A stretch of DNA of 64,000 bases from Pseudomonas sp. 21 (GCF_000955805.1 NZ_JYOA01000001.1:214630-278629), one strand, 5' to 3'; counted from the first letter of the stretch, positions 10,940-19,899 are shown. Notes: generated by a model not told the origin, from the sequence alone. Numbers and translations: made by a program.

Positions 10940-12250
10940 TTACGGCTTTTCGCAGGCACCGCCTTCGGGGGTCAGGGTGATCTCGACCCGCCGATTTGCA
11001 TTACGGCCCACCTCCGAATCATCAGCGGCAATCGGCTCGCTGGAGCCGGCTCCACGCACCACAAAGCAACTCTCCGGGATATCCCCCATACGCTGCATCC
11101 AGTCGCGTACCGCTGCCGCACGATTGCGTGACAACTCCAGGTTCCGCTGGGGATCGCCGGTCGAATCGCTATGGCCGGTGATGACGATCAGCCAACCGGG
11201 TTGCGCCTTGATGCCGATCAGGCTGTTGACCAGCACCTTGGTGGACTCGGGCTTGAGCTCAGCCTTGCCCGGCGGAAACAGCAACTGACCGTCCAGGCGG
11301 ACGGGGCCGGCGGGAGCGGCAGGCGCCTCGGTATTGGCAACCGGGCGTACCCCCACTGACGGCAGCAGCTCACCCGCGCCCGTCATCGTCGGCCACCAGC
11401 GGCTATGCGCCCAGGCGAGCAGTACGGTCAACACCAGCAGAATGCCCAGCAGCAGTAACCAGGCCCAGAACGGGCGGCGCTTTCGTGTTGCCTGCTGCTC
11501 GATCGATGGCTCGCCTGGCGGCGCCCCGCCATCCAGCTTCAGCACAACCATTGCAGGCGCCTCGCTGCGCGGCTTGCGTGGGGTTCGCCGACGAGTCGGA
11601 GAGACCGGCAACTGGGAGGGAGGCGCAACATCGTTCGGCGCAGCCTTTGTCATTTCTTCGGCTGGCGCAGCGGTTGGCAGCCCCCCAACTTCGGCTGTTG
11701 CAGCATCCGGTGCCAAGCGTTTGAGCACGCCCCGCAGCTGGCTGCGCAGCGCCTGCATTGGAAGCAGCGGGTCTGCTTCGTGGCGCCCCAGCAGTTCCGC
11801 CAGCCGCTCGAGCTGATCGTCCAGGCAGAGCAACTCGGGCAAGTCCTCGACCGTTAGCTGCAAACCACGCATCCACGTTCGTAGCTCGGTGAACAGCCAG
11901 CCCAGAATCTCCAGGCGAACCGACAAGGCCGGCGGCCAGAGCCGCTGCCAGCTCCGCTGGAGCAGTCGCTCGATCAGGCTCAAGCCATCGCCCAGCCCGG
12001 ACAAGCCGTGCCTTTGCGCACGTGAAAGGGCAAAGGCAGCAACCGATTGCAGCTCCACCCCGTGCTCGCGAAATTGAGCCAGACACAGGTGCTCCACACG
12101 CGTCCAGTCCACGTCCGGCCGCGCCGGATGGCTGAGCTTCGCCAACTCCGCCCCCAGCGCCGCAGACTGCTCGCTCCCCTGCGGATCACCGCCCAGGCGC
12201 AGCTTCTCCTCGACCACGCCCACCTCTTCGCCGCGCTTACCAGTCATCAT
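10940..12250 (-). CDS. Orphan type VI secretion VasL/ImpA_N-type protein fused to a C-terminal OmpA domain
   Basis: Predicted inner-membrane protein of 436 residues. The N-terminal ~130 residues match the ImpA_N/VasL domain of TssA-like proteins (LGGDPQGSEQSAALGAELAK, HPARPDVDWTRVEHLCLAQF, EILGWLFTELRTWMRGL). A charged Pro/Arg-rich linker follows, then one membrane helix (FWAWLLLLGILLVLTVLLAW) and an OmpA peptidoglycan-binding domain with TGHSDSTGDPQRNLELSRNR and GRNANRRVEI. VasL-like proteins help organise the T6SS sheath or baseplate at the envelope. No other T6SS gene is in the window. Two adjacent ATGs (12250, 12247) are possible starts; beyond them the DNA is a receptor-gene remnant on the opposite strand, so native promoter sequence seems absent. 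The frame itself is intact. Confidence 0.85.
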   Translation of the reverse strand: MMTGKRGEEVGVVEEKLRLGGDPQGSEQSAALGAELAKLSHPARPDVDWTRVEHLCLAQFREHGVELQSVAAFALSRAQRHGLSGLGDGLSLIERLLQRSWQRLWPPALSVRLEILGWLFTELRTWMRGLQLTVEDLPELLCLDDQLERLAELLGRHEADPLLPMQALRSQLRGVLKRLAPDAATAEVGGLPTAAPAEEMTKAAPNDVAPPSQLPVSPTRRRTPRKPRSEAPAMVVLKLDGGAPPGEPSIEQQATRKRRPFWAWLLLLGILLVLTVLLAWAHSRWWPTMTGAGELLPSVGVRPVANTEAPAAPAGPVRLDGQLLFPPGKAELKPESTKVLVNSLIGIKAQPGWLIVITGHSDSTGDPQRNLELSRNRAAAVRDWMQRMGDIPESCFVVRGAGSSEPIAADDSEVGRNANRRVEITLTPEGGACEKP

Positions 12251-12259
12251 CGCACCAGA

Positions 12260-13150
12260 TATCCGAAGAACGTGCAGAAGTACACCGCTGCCACACTCAC
12301 CAGCTACGCGCTGGCCGACACCCTGTCGGTTCTCGAAGGCCGCGTCGAGCTGACCGTCGGTGCGCGCAAGCAGCGTGTGGAGTCGCAGAACTACGAGATG
12401 AACGTCGGCACTCCGGCAGGCGCCGGCTACGACGAGGAAGAGACCACCCCGATGGCCGGCGTCGTGGTCAAGCCGTGGGAGAACATCTCGCTCTACGCCA
12501 ACTACATCGAAGGCCTGAGCCCCGGCGAAACCGCGCCCATCGGCACCGCCAACGCCGGGGAAATGCTCTCGCCCTATGTCTCCAAGCAGAAGGAAGTCGG
12601 CATCAAGGGCGAGTGGAACGGATTCGGCGCCACGCTCGCCGCCTTCGAGATCAAGCGCCCGAGCAGCGTCAACGACAATGGCCGCTTCACCCGCGGCGGA
12701 GAACAGCGCAACCGCGGCCTCGAACTGAGCCTGTTCGGCGAGGTGGCCGAAGGTGCACGCCTGCTCGGTGGCGCCTCCTACACCCAGTCCAAGCTGACCA
12801 AAACCCAGGACGGCCAGTACGACGGCAACAACGGCATCGGCGTGCCGCGCCGGCAACTGAACCTCGGCGGCGAGTACGACATCGCCCAGGTACCGGGCCT
12901 GACGGTGACCGCGCGGACGATCTACACCAGCGAGCAGTACGTGGACCAGGCCAACAGCCTGAGCCTCCCCGACTGGTGGCGCCTGGACCTGGGCGCGCGC
13001 TACCGCTTCGAGACCCTCGGCAAGCCGGTGGTGCTGCGCGCCAACCTGGATAACGCGTTCGACAAGAACTACTGGGGCACCTCCACCGCCGGGTACCTGT
13101 ACCTGGGCGAGGGGCGCACCCTGCAGCTGTCTGCGAGCGTGGACTTCTAA
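12260..13150 (+). pseudogene. TonB-dependent siderophore receptor, 3' remnant only
   Basis: About 290 C-terminal residues of a TonB-dependent receptor are encoded, from NVQKYTAATLTSYALADTL to the terminal-strand signature GRTLQLSASVDF. The ALADTLS segment, the paired beta-strands and the final aromatic residue are characteristic. Family members usually have about 700-800 residues; the signal peptide, TonB box, plug domain and half of the barrel are missing. The frame continues upstream only as antisense of the T6SS-like gene, without receptor sequence. Downstream genes (PepSY, small membrane, MFS, hydrolase) fit an iron-uptake operon of the FoxA-FoxB kind. The left limit given is approximate. 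Confidence 0.85.
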
Positions 13151-13170
13151 CGAAAAGAACGAGCCTTACG

Positions 13171-14319
13171 ATGACCGCCAAAGCCCTTCGCACCTGGTAC
13201 CTGGTGCACAAGTGGACCAGCCTGATCTCCACGGTATTCCTGCTGATGCTCTGCCTCACGGGCCTGCCGCTGATCTTCCATGAAGAGATCGAGCACACCT
13301 TCGAGCCACACCCGGAGCTCAAGCCGCTCACCGAGCAGTCGCCGAAGATCGACTACGACGACGTGGTGGCCCGCGCCCTGGCGAAGCGGCCCGGCGAAGT
13401 GGTGCGCTTCGTGTTCTGGGAACAGGACGATCCGCTGGGCGCGGTCCTCACGGCTCCGACCCTGGTGCCGCCGCCGGAGGATGGCCACATCCAGCCCTTC
13501 GACGCCCGCACCGGGGAGTTCTTCGACCCGCCGCCGCCGGGCGGCTTCATGCACATCATGTTGAAGCTGCACACCGACCTGTTCATGGGGCTGCCCGGCT
13601 ACCTGTTCCTCGGTTTCATGGGCCTGCTGCTGGTGGCGTCGCTGGTCTCGGGCGTCGTGGTCTACACGCCGTTCATGCGCAAGCTGGATTTCGCCACCGT
13701 GCGCTCCCAGCGCAGCTCGCGGCTGAAGTGGCTGGACCTGCACAATGTGCTGGGCATCGTCACCCTCGCCTGGGTGCTGGTGGTCGGCGTCACCGGAGTG
13801 ATCAACACCCTGGCGCTGCCGATCCTGATGCTCTGGCAAGGCGGCCAGCTGGCCGAGATGACCGCGCCGTACAAGGACGCGCCGCCGCTGGAAAGCCTCG
13901 GCTCGCTGCACAAGGCCATCGATACCGCCCGCAGGGCCGCGCCGGACATGGAAGTCAGCTTCGTCGGCTTCCCCGGCACACAGTTCAGCAGTCAGCACCA
14001 CTACGCCGTGTTCATGCGCGGCAACACGCCGCTCACCGAACGCCTGCTCAAGCCCGCGCTGGTGGATGCCGAAACCGGCGAACTGACCGACATGCGCGAG
14101 ATGCCGCTCTACGTGAAGACGCTGCTGCTGTCCCAGCCACTGCACTTCGGCGACTACGGCGGCATGCCGCTGAAGATCGTCTGGGCGCTGCTGGACATCG
14201 TCAGCATCGTCATCCTCGCCAGCGGCCTGTACCTGTGGCTTGGCCGACGCCGCACGCCCATCGAGAAACGCCTGGCGGAACTGGATTCCGGCGGTCTGAA
14301 CACGGAGGTCAAGGCATGA
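13171..14319 (+). CDS. PepSY-associated membrane protein, FoxB/PiuB-like (siderophore iron release)
   Basis: Inner-membrane protein of 382 residues with four membrane segments (about 15-40, 145-170, 195-225 and 335-360) and two periplasmic PepSY-like regions between them. The N-terminal LVHKWTSLISTVFLLMLCLT and the internal LDLHNVLGIVTLAWVLVVGV are the repeated helix-with-histidine signatures of the PepSY_TM family. Relatives such as FoxB act in reductive release of iron from siderophores or in their uptake. It follows the receptor remnant by 20 bp and overlaps the next gene by 4 bp (ATGA). Whether the operon is still expressed after loss of its 5' part is unclear. Confidence 0.85.
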   Translation: MTAKALRTWYLVHKWTSLISTVFLLMLCLTGLPLIFHEEIEHTFEPHPELKPLTEQSPKIDYDDVVARALAKRPGEVVRFVFWEQDDPLGAVLTAPTLVPPPEDGHIQPFDARTGEFFDPPPPGGFMHIMLKLHTDLFMGLPGYLFLGFMGLLLVASLVSGVVVYTPFMRKLDFATVRSQRSSRLKWLDLHNVLGIVTLAWVLVVGVTGVINTLALPILMLWQGGQLAEMTAPYKDAPPLESLGSLHKAIDTARRAAPDMEVSFVGFPGTQFSSQHHYAVFMRGNTPLTERLLKPALVDAETGELTDMREMPLYVKTLLLSQPLHFGDYGGMPLKIVWALLDIVSIVILASGLYLWLGRRRTPIEKRLAELDSGGLNTEVKA

Positions 14320-14507
14320 GGCGAGGACTCTGGATGATCTTCCGCTGGCCCCTCGCGCTGGCCGTGCTGAGCACCTTCGGGCTGCTCTCCGCGCTGCTCG
14401 GCGACGGGGTTTTCGACGTGCTGTCGTGGATTTCCCTTGGTGTTCCGCTGCTGCTGATCGTCTTTGTAGGGATGAGAATGCCCCGCCGACCCAAGGAGCC
14501 CCGCTGA
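14316..14507 (+). CDS. Small membrane protein of 63 residues in the iron-uptake operon
   Basis: Starts within the stop of the PepSY gene (ATGA overlap) and ends one base before the MFS start, so it is translationally coupled to both. It has two hydrophobic segments (WMIFRWPLALAVLSTFGLLS and WISLGVPLLLIVFVGM) and a basic tail (RMPRRPKEPR). No known function; small proteins of this kind often sit beside PepSY-type iron reductases. Confidence 0.75.
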   Translation: MRRGLWMIFRWPLALAVLSTFGLLSALLGDGVFDVLSWISLGVPLLLIVFVGMRMPRRPKEPR

Positions 14508-14508
14508 A

Positions 14509-15705
14509 ATGACCGCCATGCCACCCCAGGCGCCGACCCTGAACCTGCGCCCACTGATGTTCGAGACCTTCGTCTGCACGGTGGCAGTGATGTCCTTCGT
14601 CGCGCTGATCGGCCCGGTGGCGCGCACCCTGGGCCTCGCGCCCTGGCAGGCGGGCATGACCGTGACCGTCGGCGGTATCGCCTGGATGCTCATGGCCCGC
14701 GTCTGGGGCATCGCCAGCGACCGCCTGGGCCGCCGCCGCGTACTGCTCAGCGGCCTGGCTGGCTTCGCAGTGACCTACGCCCTGCTCTGCGCCTTCATGG
14801 CCCTGGCGCTGAACACCTCGATGTCGCCGCTGCCAGCCTTCATTGGCATCGTTGCGCTGCGAGGGTTGGCGGGCGGTTTCTACGCCGCCGTGCCGGCCTG
14901 CTCGGCGGCCCTCGTGGCCGACCACGTCAGCGCCGATAAGCGCGCCTCGGCCATGGCCGGGCTGGGTGCTGCCAGTGCCGTGGGCATGGTGGTCGGCCCG
15001 AGCTTCGCCGGCCTGCTGGCCATGCTCGGCCTGGCCCTGCCGCTGCTGCTCACCTGCCTGCTGCCACTGCTGGCCCTGGCCGTACTCTGGAAGTGGCTGC
15101 CGGACAGCCAGCGCGTTAGCGAACGCAAGGGTCCTGCCCTGGCGATCACAGACCGGCGCCTGCGCCGCTCGCTGACCCTGGGCTTCATCGCCATGGTCTG
15201 CGTCACCGTTGCGCAGATGACCGTCGGCTTCTTCGCCCTCGACCGCCTGCAACTGCCGCCCGCTGATGCCGCGCGGGTCGCCGGCATCGCCCTGACCTCG
15301 GTGGGGGTGGCGCTGATCTGCGCGCAGATGCTGGTACGCAAGCTGAACTGGGCGCCGCTGCGGCTGATCGGCGTGGGCGGCGTGATTTCGGCACTGGGCT
15401 TTGCCTCGGTGTGTATCGCTGTTGCACCGGGGATGCTCTACGCATCGTGCTTCGTCGCTGCTGCCGGCATGGGCTGGGTCTTCCCCGCCGTCTCGGCGCT
15501 CAACGCCAACGCCGTGGAAGCCGACGAGCAAGGCGCCGCTGCGGGCAGCCTGGTGGCCGTGCATGGGCTGGGCATGATCAGCGGCCCGTTGCTCGGCACC
15601 CTGCTGCACCAGGTGGATAGCCGCGCGCCCTATGTACTGGTCGCCGCGCTGCTGCTGTTCGGCGTCGCCTGGACCATTCTGCCGCGCAAGGGCGCCACTG
15701 CGTGA
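14509..15705 (+). CDS. MFS transporter, possible siderophore permease or exporter
   Basis: Twelve-helix major facilitator protein of 398 residues. The loop 2-3 motif RVWGIASDRLGRRRVLL (residues about 64-80) is typical, and ALRGLAGGFYAAVPACSAAL and GPSFAGLLAMLGLALPLLL carry the proline/glycine patterns of drug-proton antiporter families. It begins one base after the small membrane gene and ends inside the start of the hydrolase gene. Placement after receptor and PepSY genes suggests transport of a siderophore across the inner membrane; direction cannot be told from sequence. Confidence 0.85.
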   Translation: MTAMPPQAPTLNLRPLMFETFVCTVAVMSFVALIGPVARTLGLAPWQAGMTVTVGGIAWMLMARVWGIASDRLGRRRVLLSGLAGFAVTYALLCAFMALALNTSMSPLPAFIGIVALRGLAGGFYAAVPACSAALVADHVSADKRASAMAGLGAASAVGMVVGPSFAGLLAMLGLALPLLLTCLLPLLALAVLWKWLPDSQRVSERKGPALAITDRRLRRSLTLGFIAMVCVTVAQMTVGFFALDRLQLPPADAARVAGIALTSVGVALICAQMLVRKLNWAPLRLIGVGGVISALGFASVCIAVAPGMLYASCFVAAAGMGWVFPAVSALNANAVEADEQGAAAGSLVAVHGLGMISGPLLGTLLHQVDSRAPYVLVAALLLFGVAWTILPRKGATA

Positions 15706-17327
15706 CCCTCGCCGACGCCCTGTTGCTGGCCCTTCTCGCTGTCGCGTTGCTGGGTTGGTGGTTGCGTCGTCGGTCAATGGCCCTTCTCGCCGCCCTGCTC
15801 GCGCTGGTCGCTGCGTTGTATGACGTCTGGGACGACCGCTGGCAGGCGGGTGTCGGCGCAGTGGTCGCCCTGCTGCTGGTGATGGGCCTGCTGCTGCAAC
15901 GCAAGCGCCCTGAACGGGTCCCGCTCTGGCCGGGACTGCTCTTCAGCCTGCTGTCCGGGCTGGCAGTCGCCGCGCTGTACTTTTTCCCGGTCTCGCCGCT
16001 TCCCATGCCGGGCGGCCCCTATCAAGTGGGTGTACGCGACTTCGAGCTGGTCGATGCCAGCCGCACCGGCCTCCTCGGCGCACCGGTCGGCAAGGCTCGG
16101 CGCCTGCTGGTGCGCGCCTGGTATCCGGCCAGGCCGGCAACAGGCGCGCCGCCACGCACCTACTTCAGCACTGCCGAAAGCCGCAGCACCGCCCGCGGCT
16201 TCGGCGAGCTGCTCCACTTTCCGCCATTGCTCACGCACTTGCGCCTCCTGCGCACCCACTCCTACGAGAACGCGCCGCTGCGGTCCGATCCTGGCCGCCT
16301 GCCGGTGGTGTTCTACAGCCACGGCTACGGCTCGTTCGCCGGCATGAACGGACGGATCATGGAGGAACTGGCCAGCCACGGTTACGCGGTCTACTCCGTG
16401 CAACACACCGGCGACGCCTCTCCCACGCTGTTCCCCAACGGTGAAGTGGCGCCCACCGACCCGGCGCTCTACGAGCACCTGCGGGATGCCTTCGAACACG
16501 GTTTCTCCCCGCTCCTGCTGCAAGGCTACGGCGAAGACGATATGGGCCGTCGCCTGGACGGCCAGTTGCGCTTCGCCACCGAACTCAAGCCGCCCGCGGA
16601 CCGCGCCATCCACCTCAGCGCGCCGATCTGGCTGGCTGATCGGTTGTTCGTCCACGATCGCCTGCAGGCCGGCGAAGTGCCGCCAAACGTGGCCGACCTG
16701 GTAGCCGCCAGCGATTTCAGCCACGTCGGCGAGATGGGCATGTCCTTCGGCGGCTCGACTACTGGCGCCGTGTGCATGGTCGACAAGCGCTGCGCCGCGG
16801 CGGTGAACCTCGATGGCGGCGACTTTGACTTCACACCATTCGACGAGGACCTGCCGGTGCCGCTGTTGATGCTGCATTCGGACCTGTCGTTGTTCTATCG
16901 CATGCTGGGTCTTGCGCCACCGGCACAACCTCGCAGTTTCAACGACTTCTCCTACGAACGTATCGAGCACGCTGGGCAGAACCCGCGCATCCATCGTCTG
17001 GTCCTGCGCGATGCGTTGCACGCCGGCCTCACCGACAATGCGCTGTACATGCGCCGGCCACTGCGCGACAGGCTGATCGGCAGCGCACCCACCGACGTAC
17101 TGATCGAAGCTCCCGCCACGCTGGTACTGGGCTTCTTCGATCACTACCTGCGTGGCCGCGACAACAACTTCCCGCAGGCGCAAATGGCGCCGTACGCCGA
17201 CTGGCTGACGCCCTACAGCAATCGCGCGGTGAGCCAATGGTGGGCGGGCCTGCCGGAGGCCGAACGGGCACGGTTGCAGGAGCGCATTCGCGCGATGCGG
17301 GCCCAGCGGCGGGCGCTGGACAAATAG
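15702..17327 (+). CDS. Membrane-anchored alpha/beta hydrolase (platelet-activating-factor acetylhydrolase-like)
   Basis: 541-residue protein with about four membrane helices in residues 1-100 and a large hydrolase domain after them. Ser348 in EMGMSFGGST is the GxSxG nucleophile; FYSHGYGSFAGMNGRIMEEL forms the oxyanion region, YAVYSVQHTGDAS follows a core strand, and DALHAGLTD may supply the catalytic histidine. It starts with GTG overlapping the MFS stop by 4 bp. The hydrolase domain resembles bacterial PAF-acetylhydrolase/dienelactone-hydrolase-like proteins. Its place at the end of an iron-uptake operon suggests an esterase acting on a siderophore or lipid at the membrane; this is inference. 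Confidence 0.8.
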   Translation: MTLADALLLALLAVALLGWWLRRRSMALLAALLALVAALYDVWDDRWQAGVGAVVALLLVMGLLLQRKRPERVPLWPGLLFSLLSGLAVAALYFFPVSPLPMPGGPYQVGVRDFELVDASRTGLLGAPVGKARRLLVRAWYPARPATGAPPRTYFSTAESRSTARGFGELLHFPPLLTHLRLLRTHSYENAPLRSDPGRLPVVFYSHGYGSFAGMNGRIMEELASHGYAVYSVQHTGDASPTLFPNGEVAPTDPALYEHLRDAFEHGFSPLLLQGYGEDDMGRRLDGQLRFATELKPPADRAIHLSAPIWLADRLFVHDRLQAGEVPPNVADLVAASDFSHVGEMGMSFGGSTTGAVCMVDKRCAAAVNLDGGDFDFTPFDEDLPVPLLMLHSDLSLFYRMLGLAPPAQPRSFNDFSYERIEHAGQNPRIHRLVLRDALHAGLTDNALYMRRPLRDRLIGSAPTDVLIEAPATLVLGFFDHYLRGRDNNFPQAQMAPYADWLTPYSNRAVSQWWAGLPEAERARLQERIRAMRAQRRALDK

Positions 17328-17358
17328 TCCGATCACGGATCGGCACGTGCGGGGCCCC

Positions 17359-17422
17359 ATCGCGGACGAAGCACGCTCCTACAGGAGCTTCCATGAGCGC
17401 AGGAGCGGACTCCGTCCGCGAT
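17359..17422. repeat. REP-like inverted pair
   Basis: Imperfect inverted arms (17359-17382 and 17399-17422) with core GCGGACGGAGTCCGCTCCTG form a second REP subtype, different from the 4.7-kb and 63.8-kb elements. It lies between two convergent genes. Confidence 0.8.
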
Positions 17423-17455
17423 AGGGCGGGTCTGGCTCAGAAGGCCAGGATCGAA

Positions 17456-18241
17456 TCATGCGTGCCAGCAGCGATACCAGCCATCCTGCTCGGTCACTTT
17501 CAGCGGAGCCTGGTACAGCGCCGACAGGTTTTCGCTGGTCAGAATCTCCGCCTTCGGCCCGTCGGCCACCACCTTGCCGTTGGCGATCAGCACCACGCGC
17601 TCGATCTCCGGGATGATCTCGTCGAGATGGTGGGTGGTGATGATCATCGCGTGCTCAGGGCCGCAGAAGCGTCGCAGCAGGGTGAGCATCTGCAGGCTGG
17701 CGCCCATGTCCAGGCCATTGGCCGGCTCATCGAGGATCAGCGCACGAGGTTCGTGGATGAGCGCGCGGGCCAGCAGCAGGCGGCGCTTCTGGCCGGTGGA
17801 CAGGCGCTGGAACATGCGCTCGGCATAGTCGCCCATCTCCACCGCAGCGAGCATTTCGCGGGATTTTTCGACCTGCTCTGGCGTCGGCTGCAAGTGTCCA
17901 TGGCTGCCGATGGCGCCGAAGAAACCGGAGATCACCACGTCCAGCGCCTGGGTGAAGGGTGTGTAGTCTTCCTGCAGGTCCTGGGAGACGAAGCCGATGC
18001 GGCTGCGCAGGTCCCACAGGGTGACGTTCTGCAGACCGAACAGGTTCAGCGAGCTGTCCGGGCGATCCACCGGGTAAAGCTCGCGGCTGATCAGCTTGAG
18101 CAGCGTGCTCTTGCCAGCGCCGTTGGGGCCGAGGATGGCGACCTTCTCGCCTTCGCCGATGTGCAGGGAGAAGCCGTCCAGCACGCGGGTCTGCTGCTGG
18201 TAGGCGGTGACGTTGTTGAAGTCGATCATGGGGCGTTTCAT
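17456..18241 (-). CDS. Orphan ABC-type ATPase (ModF/FepC-like)
   Basis: Single-domain ABC ATPase of 261 residues: Walker A GPNGAGKST at 38-46, the unusual signature LSTGQKRR at 147-154 (Thr for Gly), Walker B ALILDEPANGLD and the switch motif IITTHHLDEI. No permease or binding protein is adjacent, so its partner is elsewhere or it works alone. The sequence type recalls ATPases annotated as molybdenum-transport-like in Pseudomonas. An internal Met at residue 5 is an alternative start. Confidence 0.85.
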   Translation of the reverse strand: MKRPMIDFNNVTAYQQQTRVLDGFSLHIGEGEKVAILGPNGAGKSTLLKLISRELYPVDRPDSSLNLFGLQNVTLWDLRSRIGFVSQDLQEDYTPFTQALDVVISGFFGAIGSHGHLQPTPEQVEKSREMLAAVEMGDYAERMFQRLSTGQKRRLLLARALIHEPRALILDEPANGLDMGASLQMLTLLRRFCGPEHAMIITTHHLDEIIPEIERVVLIANGKVVADGPKAEILTSENLSALYQAPLKVTEQDGWYRCWHA

Positions 18242-18350
18242 ATCCGGGCCTGGGGCAGCCGCTGACAGTAGGCTCCTTGGGCGAGCGACTCAAGCCCCGG
18301 TTGAATCGGAACTACGCTTTCCAGACTTTCCACGACAGCGAGTGCGCGTC

Positions 18351-18692
18351 ATGAACGAGCGGGAAACGCCCTCCCTGGACGACGACATCTGCGTCCACAT
18401 CTTCTCCGTCTCGGCCACCATGGTCGGCGTGTGCCTGACCGTGATCGGCATCATCCGGGTGATCCTCACCCTGCGCCGGGAAGACCTGATCATCGATGAC
18501 ATGGTGGCCGTCAACATGATGTTCTATGTGGTCTCGGCCTTCTGCTCCTACTGGAGCCTGCGCACCCACCGTACCCTGCGCGGCCGGCGGATGATGCACA
18601 TCGCCGATACGGTGTTCCTGTTCGCGCTGGTGTTCACCGGTTTCAATGCCGGCTTCATCACCTGGGCGATGACCTCCACCCCGACACCCTGA
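18351..18692 (+). CDS. Small three-helix membrane protein of unknown function
   Basis: 113 residues with three clear membrane helices (about 20-40, 52-70 and 84-106) and an acidic N-terminus (MNERETPSLDDDICV). The ATG at 18351 is chosen because the frame upstream is antisense to the ATPase gene start. It diverges from the ATPase gene, sharing about 110 bp of intergenic DNA. The helical pattern (VGVCLTVIGIIRVI, FYVVSAFCSYWSLRT, IADTVFLFALVFTGFNAGF) suits a conserved hypothetical membrane protein. Confidence 0.75.
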   Translation: MNERETPSLDDDICVHIFSVSATMVGVCLTVIGIIRVILTLRREDLIIDDMVAVNMMFYVVSAFCSYWSLRTHRTLRGRRMMHIADTVFLFALVFTGFNAGFITWAMTSTPTP

Positions 18693-18716
18693 AAAAAGGG
18701 CCACCCGCGGTGTCCC
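18691..18716 (-). terminator. Rho-independent terminator of the minus-strand ADH/ACAD operon
   Basis: Read on the minus strand, GGGACACC-GCG-GGTGGCCC (one mismatch) is followed by TTTTTTC. It lies 26 bp beyond the stop of the acyl-CoA dehydrogenase gene at 18742. The A-run overlaps the last base of the opposing small membrane gene. Confidence 0.8.
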
Positions 18717-18741
18717 GAGAAGGGACGTCTGGACGCTTGCC

Positions 18742-19887
18742 TCAGTCTGCCGGCGCCATCAGTTCGCTGAAGACCTGAAGGTGATGATCATCGTCGCCGA
18801 ATTGGCGCGCCACCATCCACAGGTGCTTGGCGTGGTGCGAGAGCTGGTACTCCCAGGTCAGGCCGATGCCACCGTGCAGCTGCACGCTTTCGTCGGCGAT
18901 CAGGCGGGCAGCGCGGCTGATGATGTACTTCGCCGCGGCCAGCGCCCGACTGCGTTCATCGCTGTCGGGCTCGTCCGCCATGCAGGCCGCGAGCAGCGCC
19001 ATGGAGCTGGCCTGGTCCAGTTCGATTCGCATATCCACCATGCGGTGCTGCAGCGCCTGGAACTTGCCGATGACGCTGCCGAACTGCTGGCGGGTCTTGA
19101 GATAATCGAGCGTCAGCGCGCAAGCGGCTTCCATGCTGCCGACCGCCTCGGCGCACTGCGCCGCGACGGCCCTGCCCTGCTGGTAGCGCAACGCCGACAA
19201 CGCCTCGCCCTCGAGGCCCAGCAGCGCGGAGCGCGGGACGACGACCTGGTGCAGGTAAAGCTCGCAGGCCATGCGCCCGTCGAGCGTGGGAAATTCGCGC
19301 CGGACGACGCCCGCGCTGGCCGGATCGACCAGGAACAGGCTGATGCCCTGCTCGTCCCGGGCGCCGCCGGAGGTACGCGCGGACAGCAGGATCAACCCGG
19401 CGCTCCGGCCACCGAACACCACGCTCTTGCGCCCGTCCAGCAACCAGCCGCCGGCGGTCGGGCTCGCGGTGCAGCAAACATCGTGCAACTGATAGTGGCT
19501 CTGCGGCTCTTCCAGGGCGACCGCCAGTTGCAGCTCGCCCGCGGCCACGCGCGGCAGCAGCTCGTCACGCTGCGCGGCGCTGCCCAGTTGCGCCAGCAGT
19601 CCGCCGCCGAAAATCACCGACGGCAGGTACGGTTCCAGGCACAGGCCACGGCCAAGCTCGGCGCAGATCAGGCCCATTTCCACACCCTGGCCGCCGAAGC
19701 CGCCATGGGCCTCGTCGAACGGCACCGCGCACAGGCCCAGCTCGCCAAGCCGGGCCCAGAATGCCCGGCTGAAACCGCCAGGCTCGCGCCGATAGGCCTC
19801 GCGCTGCTCGAAAGCATAATTGTCACGCACCAGGCGGGCTGCGGTGTCCTGCAGCATCTGCTGCTCTTCGGTCAATTTGAAGTCCAT
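18742..19887 (-). CDS. Acyl-CoA dehydrogenase, FadE small-subunit type lacking the catalytic YEGT glutamate
   Basis: 381-residue flavoprotein fold. The N-terminal start (MDFKLTEEQQMLQDTAARLV) and the C-terminal VQLHGGIGLTWEYQLSHHAKH segment are typical. The C-terminal YEGT-type motif that carries the usual catalytic base is absent: after HHAKHLWMVARQFGDDDHHL the protein simply ends. This is common in one subunit of heteromeric alpha2beta2 acyl-CoA dehydrogenases such as those acting on sterol side chains in actinobacteria. It lies 12 bp downstream of the acyl-CoA dehydrogenase gene at 19900, so a two-subunit enzyme is the favoured reading. It is the last gene of its operon. Confidence 0.9.
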   Translation of the reverse strand: MDFKLTEEQQMLQDTAARLVRDNYAFEQREAYRREPGGFSRAFWARLGELGLCAVPFDEAHGGFGGQGVEMGLICAELGRGLCLEPYLPSVIFGGGLLAQLGSAAQRDELLPRVAAGELQLAVALEEPQSHYQLHDVCCTASPTAGGWLLDGRKSVVFGGRSAGLILLSARTSGGARDEQGISLFLVDPASAGVVRREFPTLDGRMACELYLHQVVVPRSALLGLEGEALSALRYQQGRAVAAQCAEAVGSMEAACALTLDYLKTRQQFGSVIGKFQALQHRMVDMRIELDQASSMALLAACMADEPDSDERSRALAAAKYIISRAARLIADESVQLHGGIGLTWEYQLSHHAKHLWMVARQFGDDDHHLQVFSELMAPAD

Positions 19888-19899
19888 GCGGTGGGCTCC

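Noticed and set aside
12047..13150. Apparent fusion of T6SS antisense with TonB receptor on the plus strand
   Set aside because: The first 70 or so codons are antisense of the VasL-OmpA gene and have no receptor similarity; only the part from about 12260 is real, as a remnant.
13147..15777. An 876-codon open frame on the minus strand
   Set aside because: Antisense to the PepSY and MFS genes; Gln/His/Arg-rich low-complexity translation with no domain.
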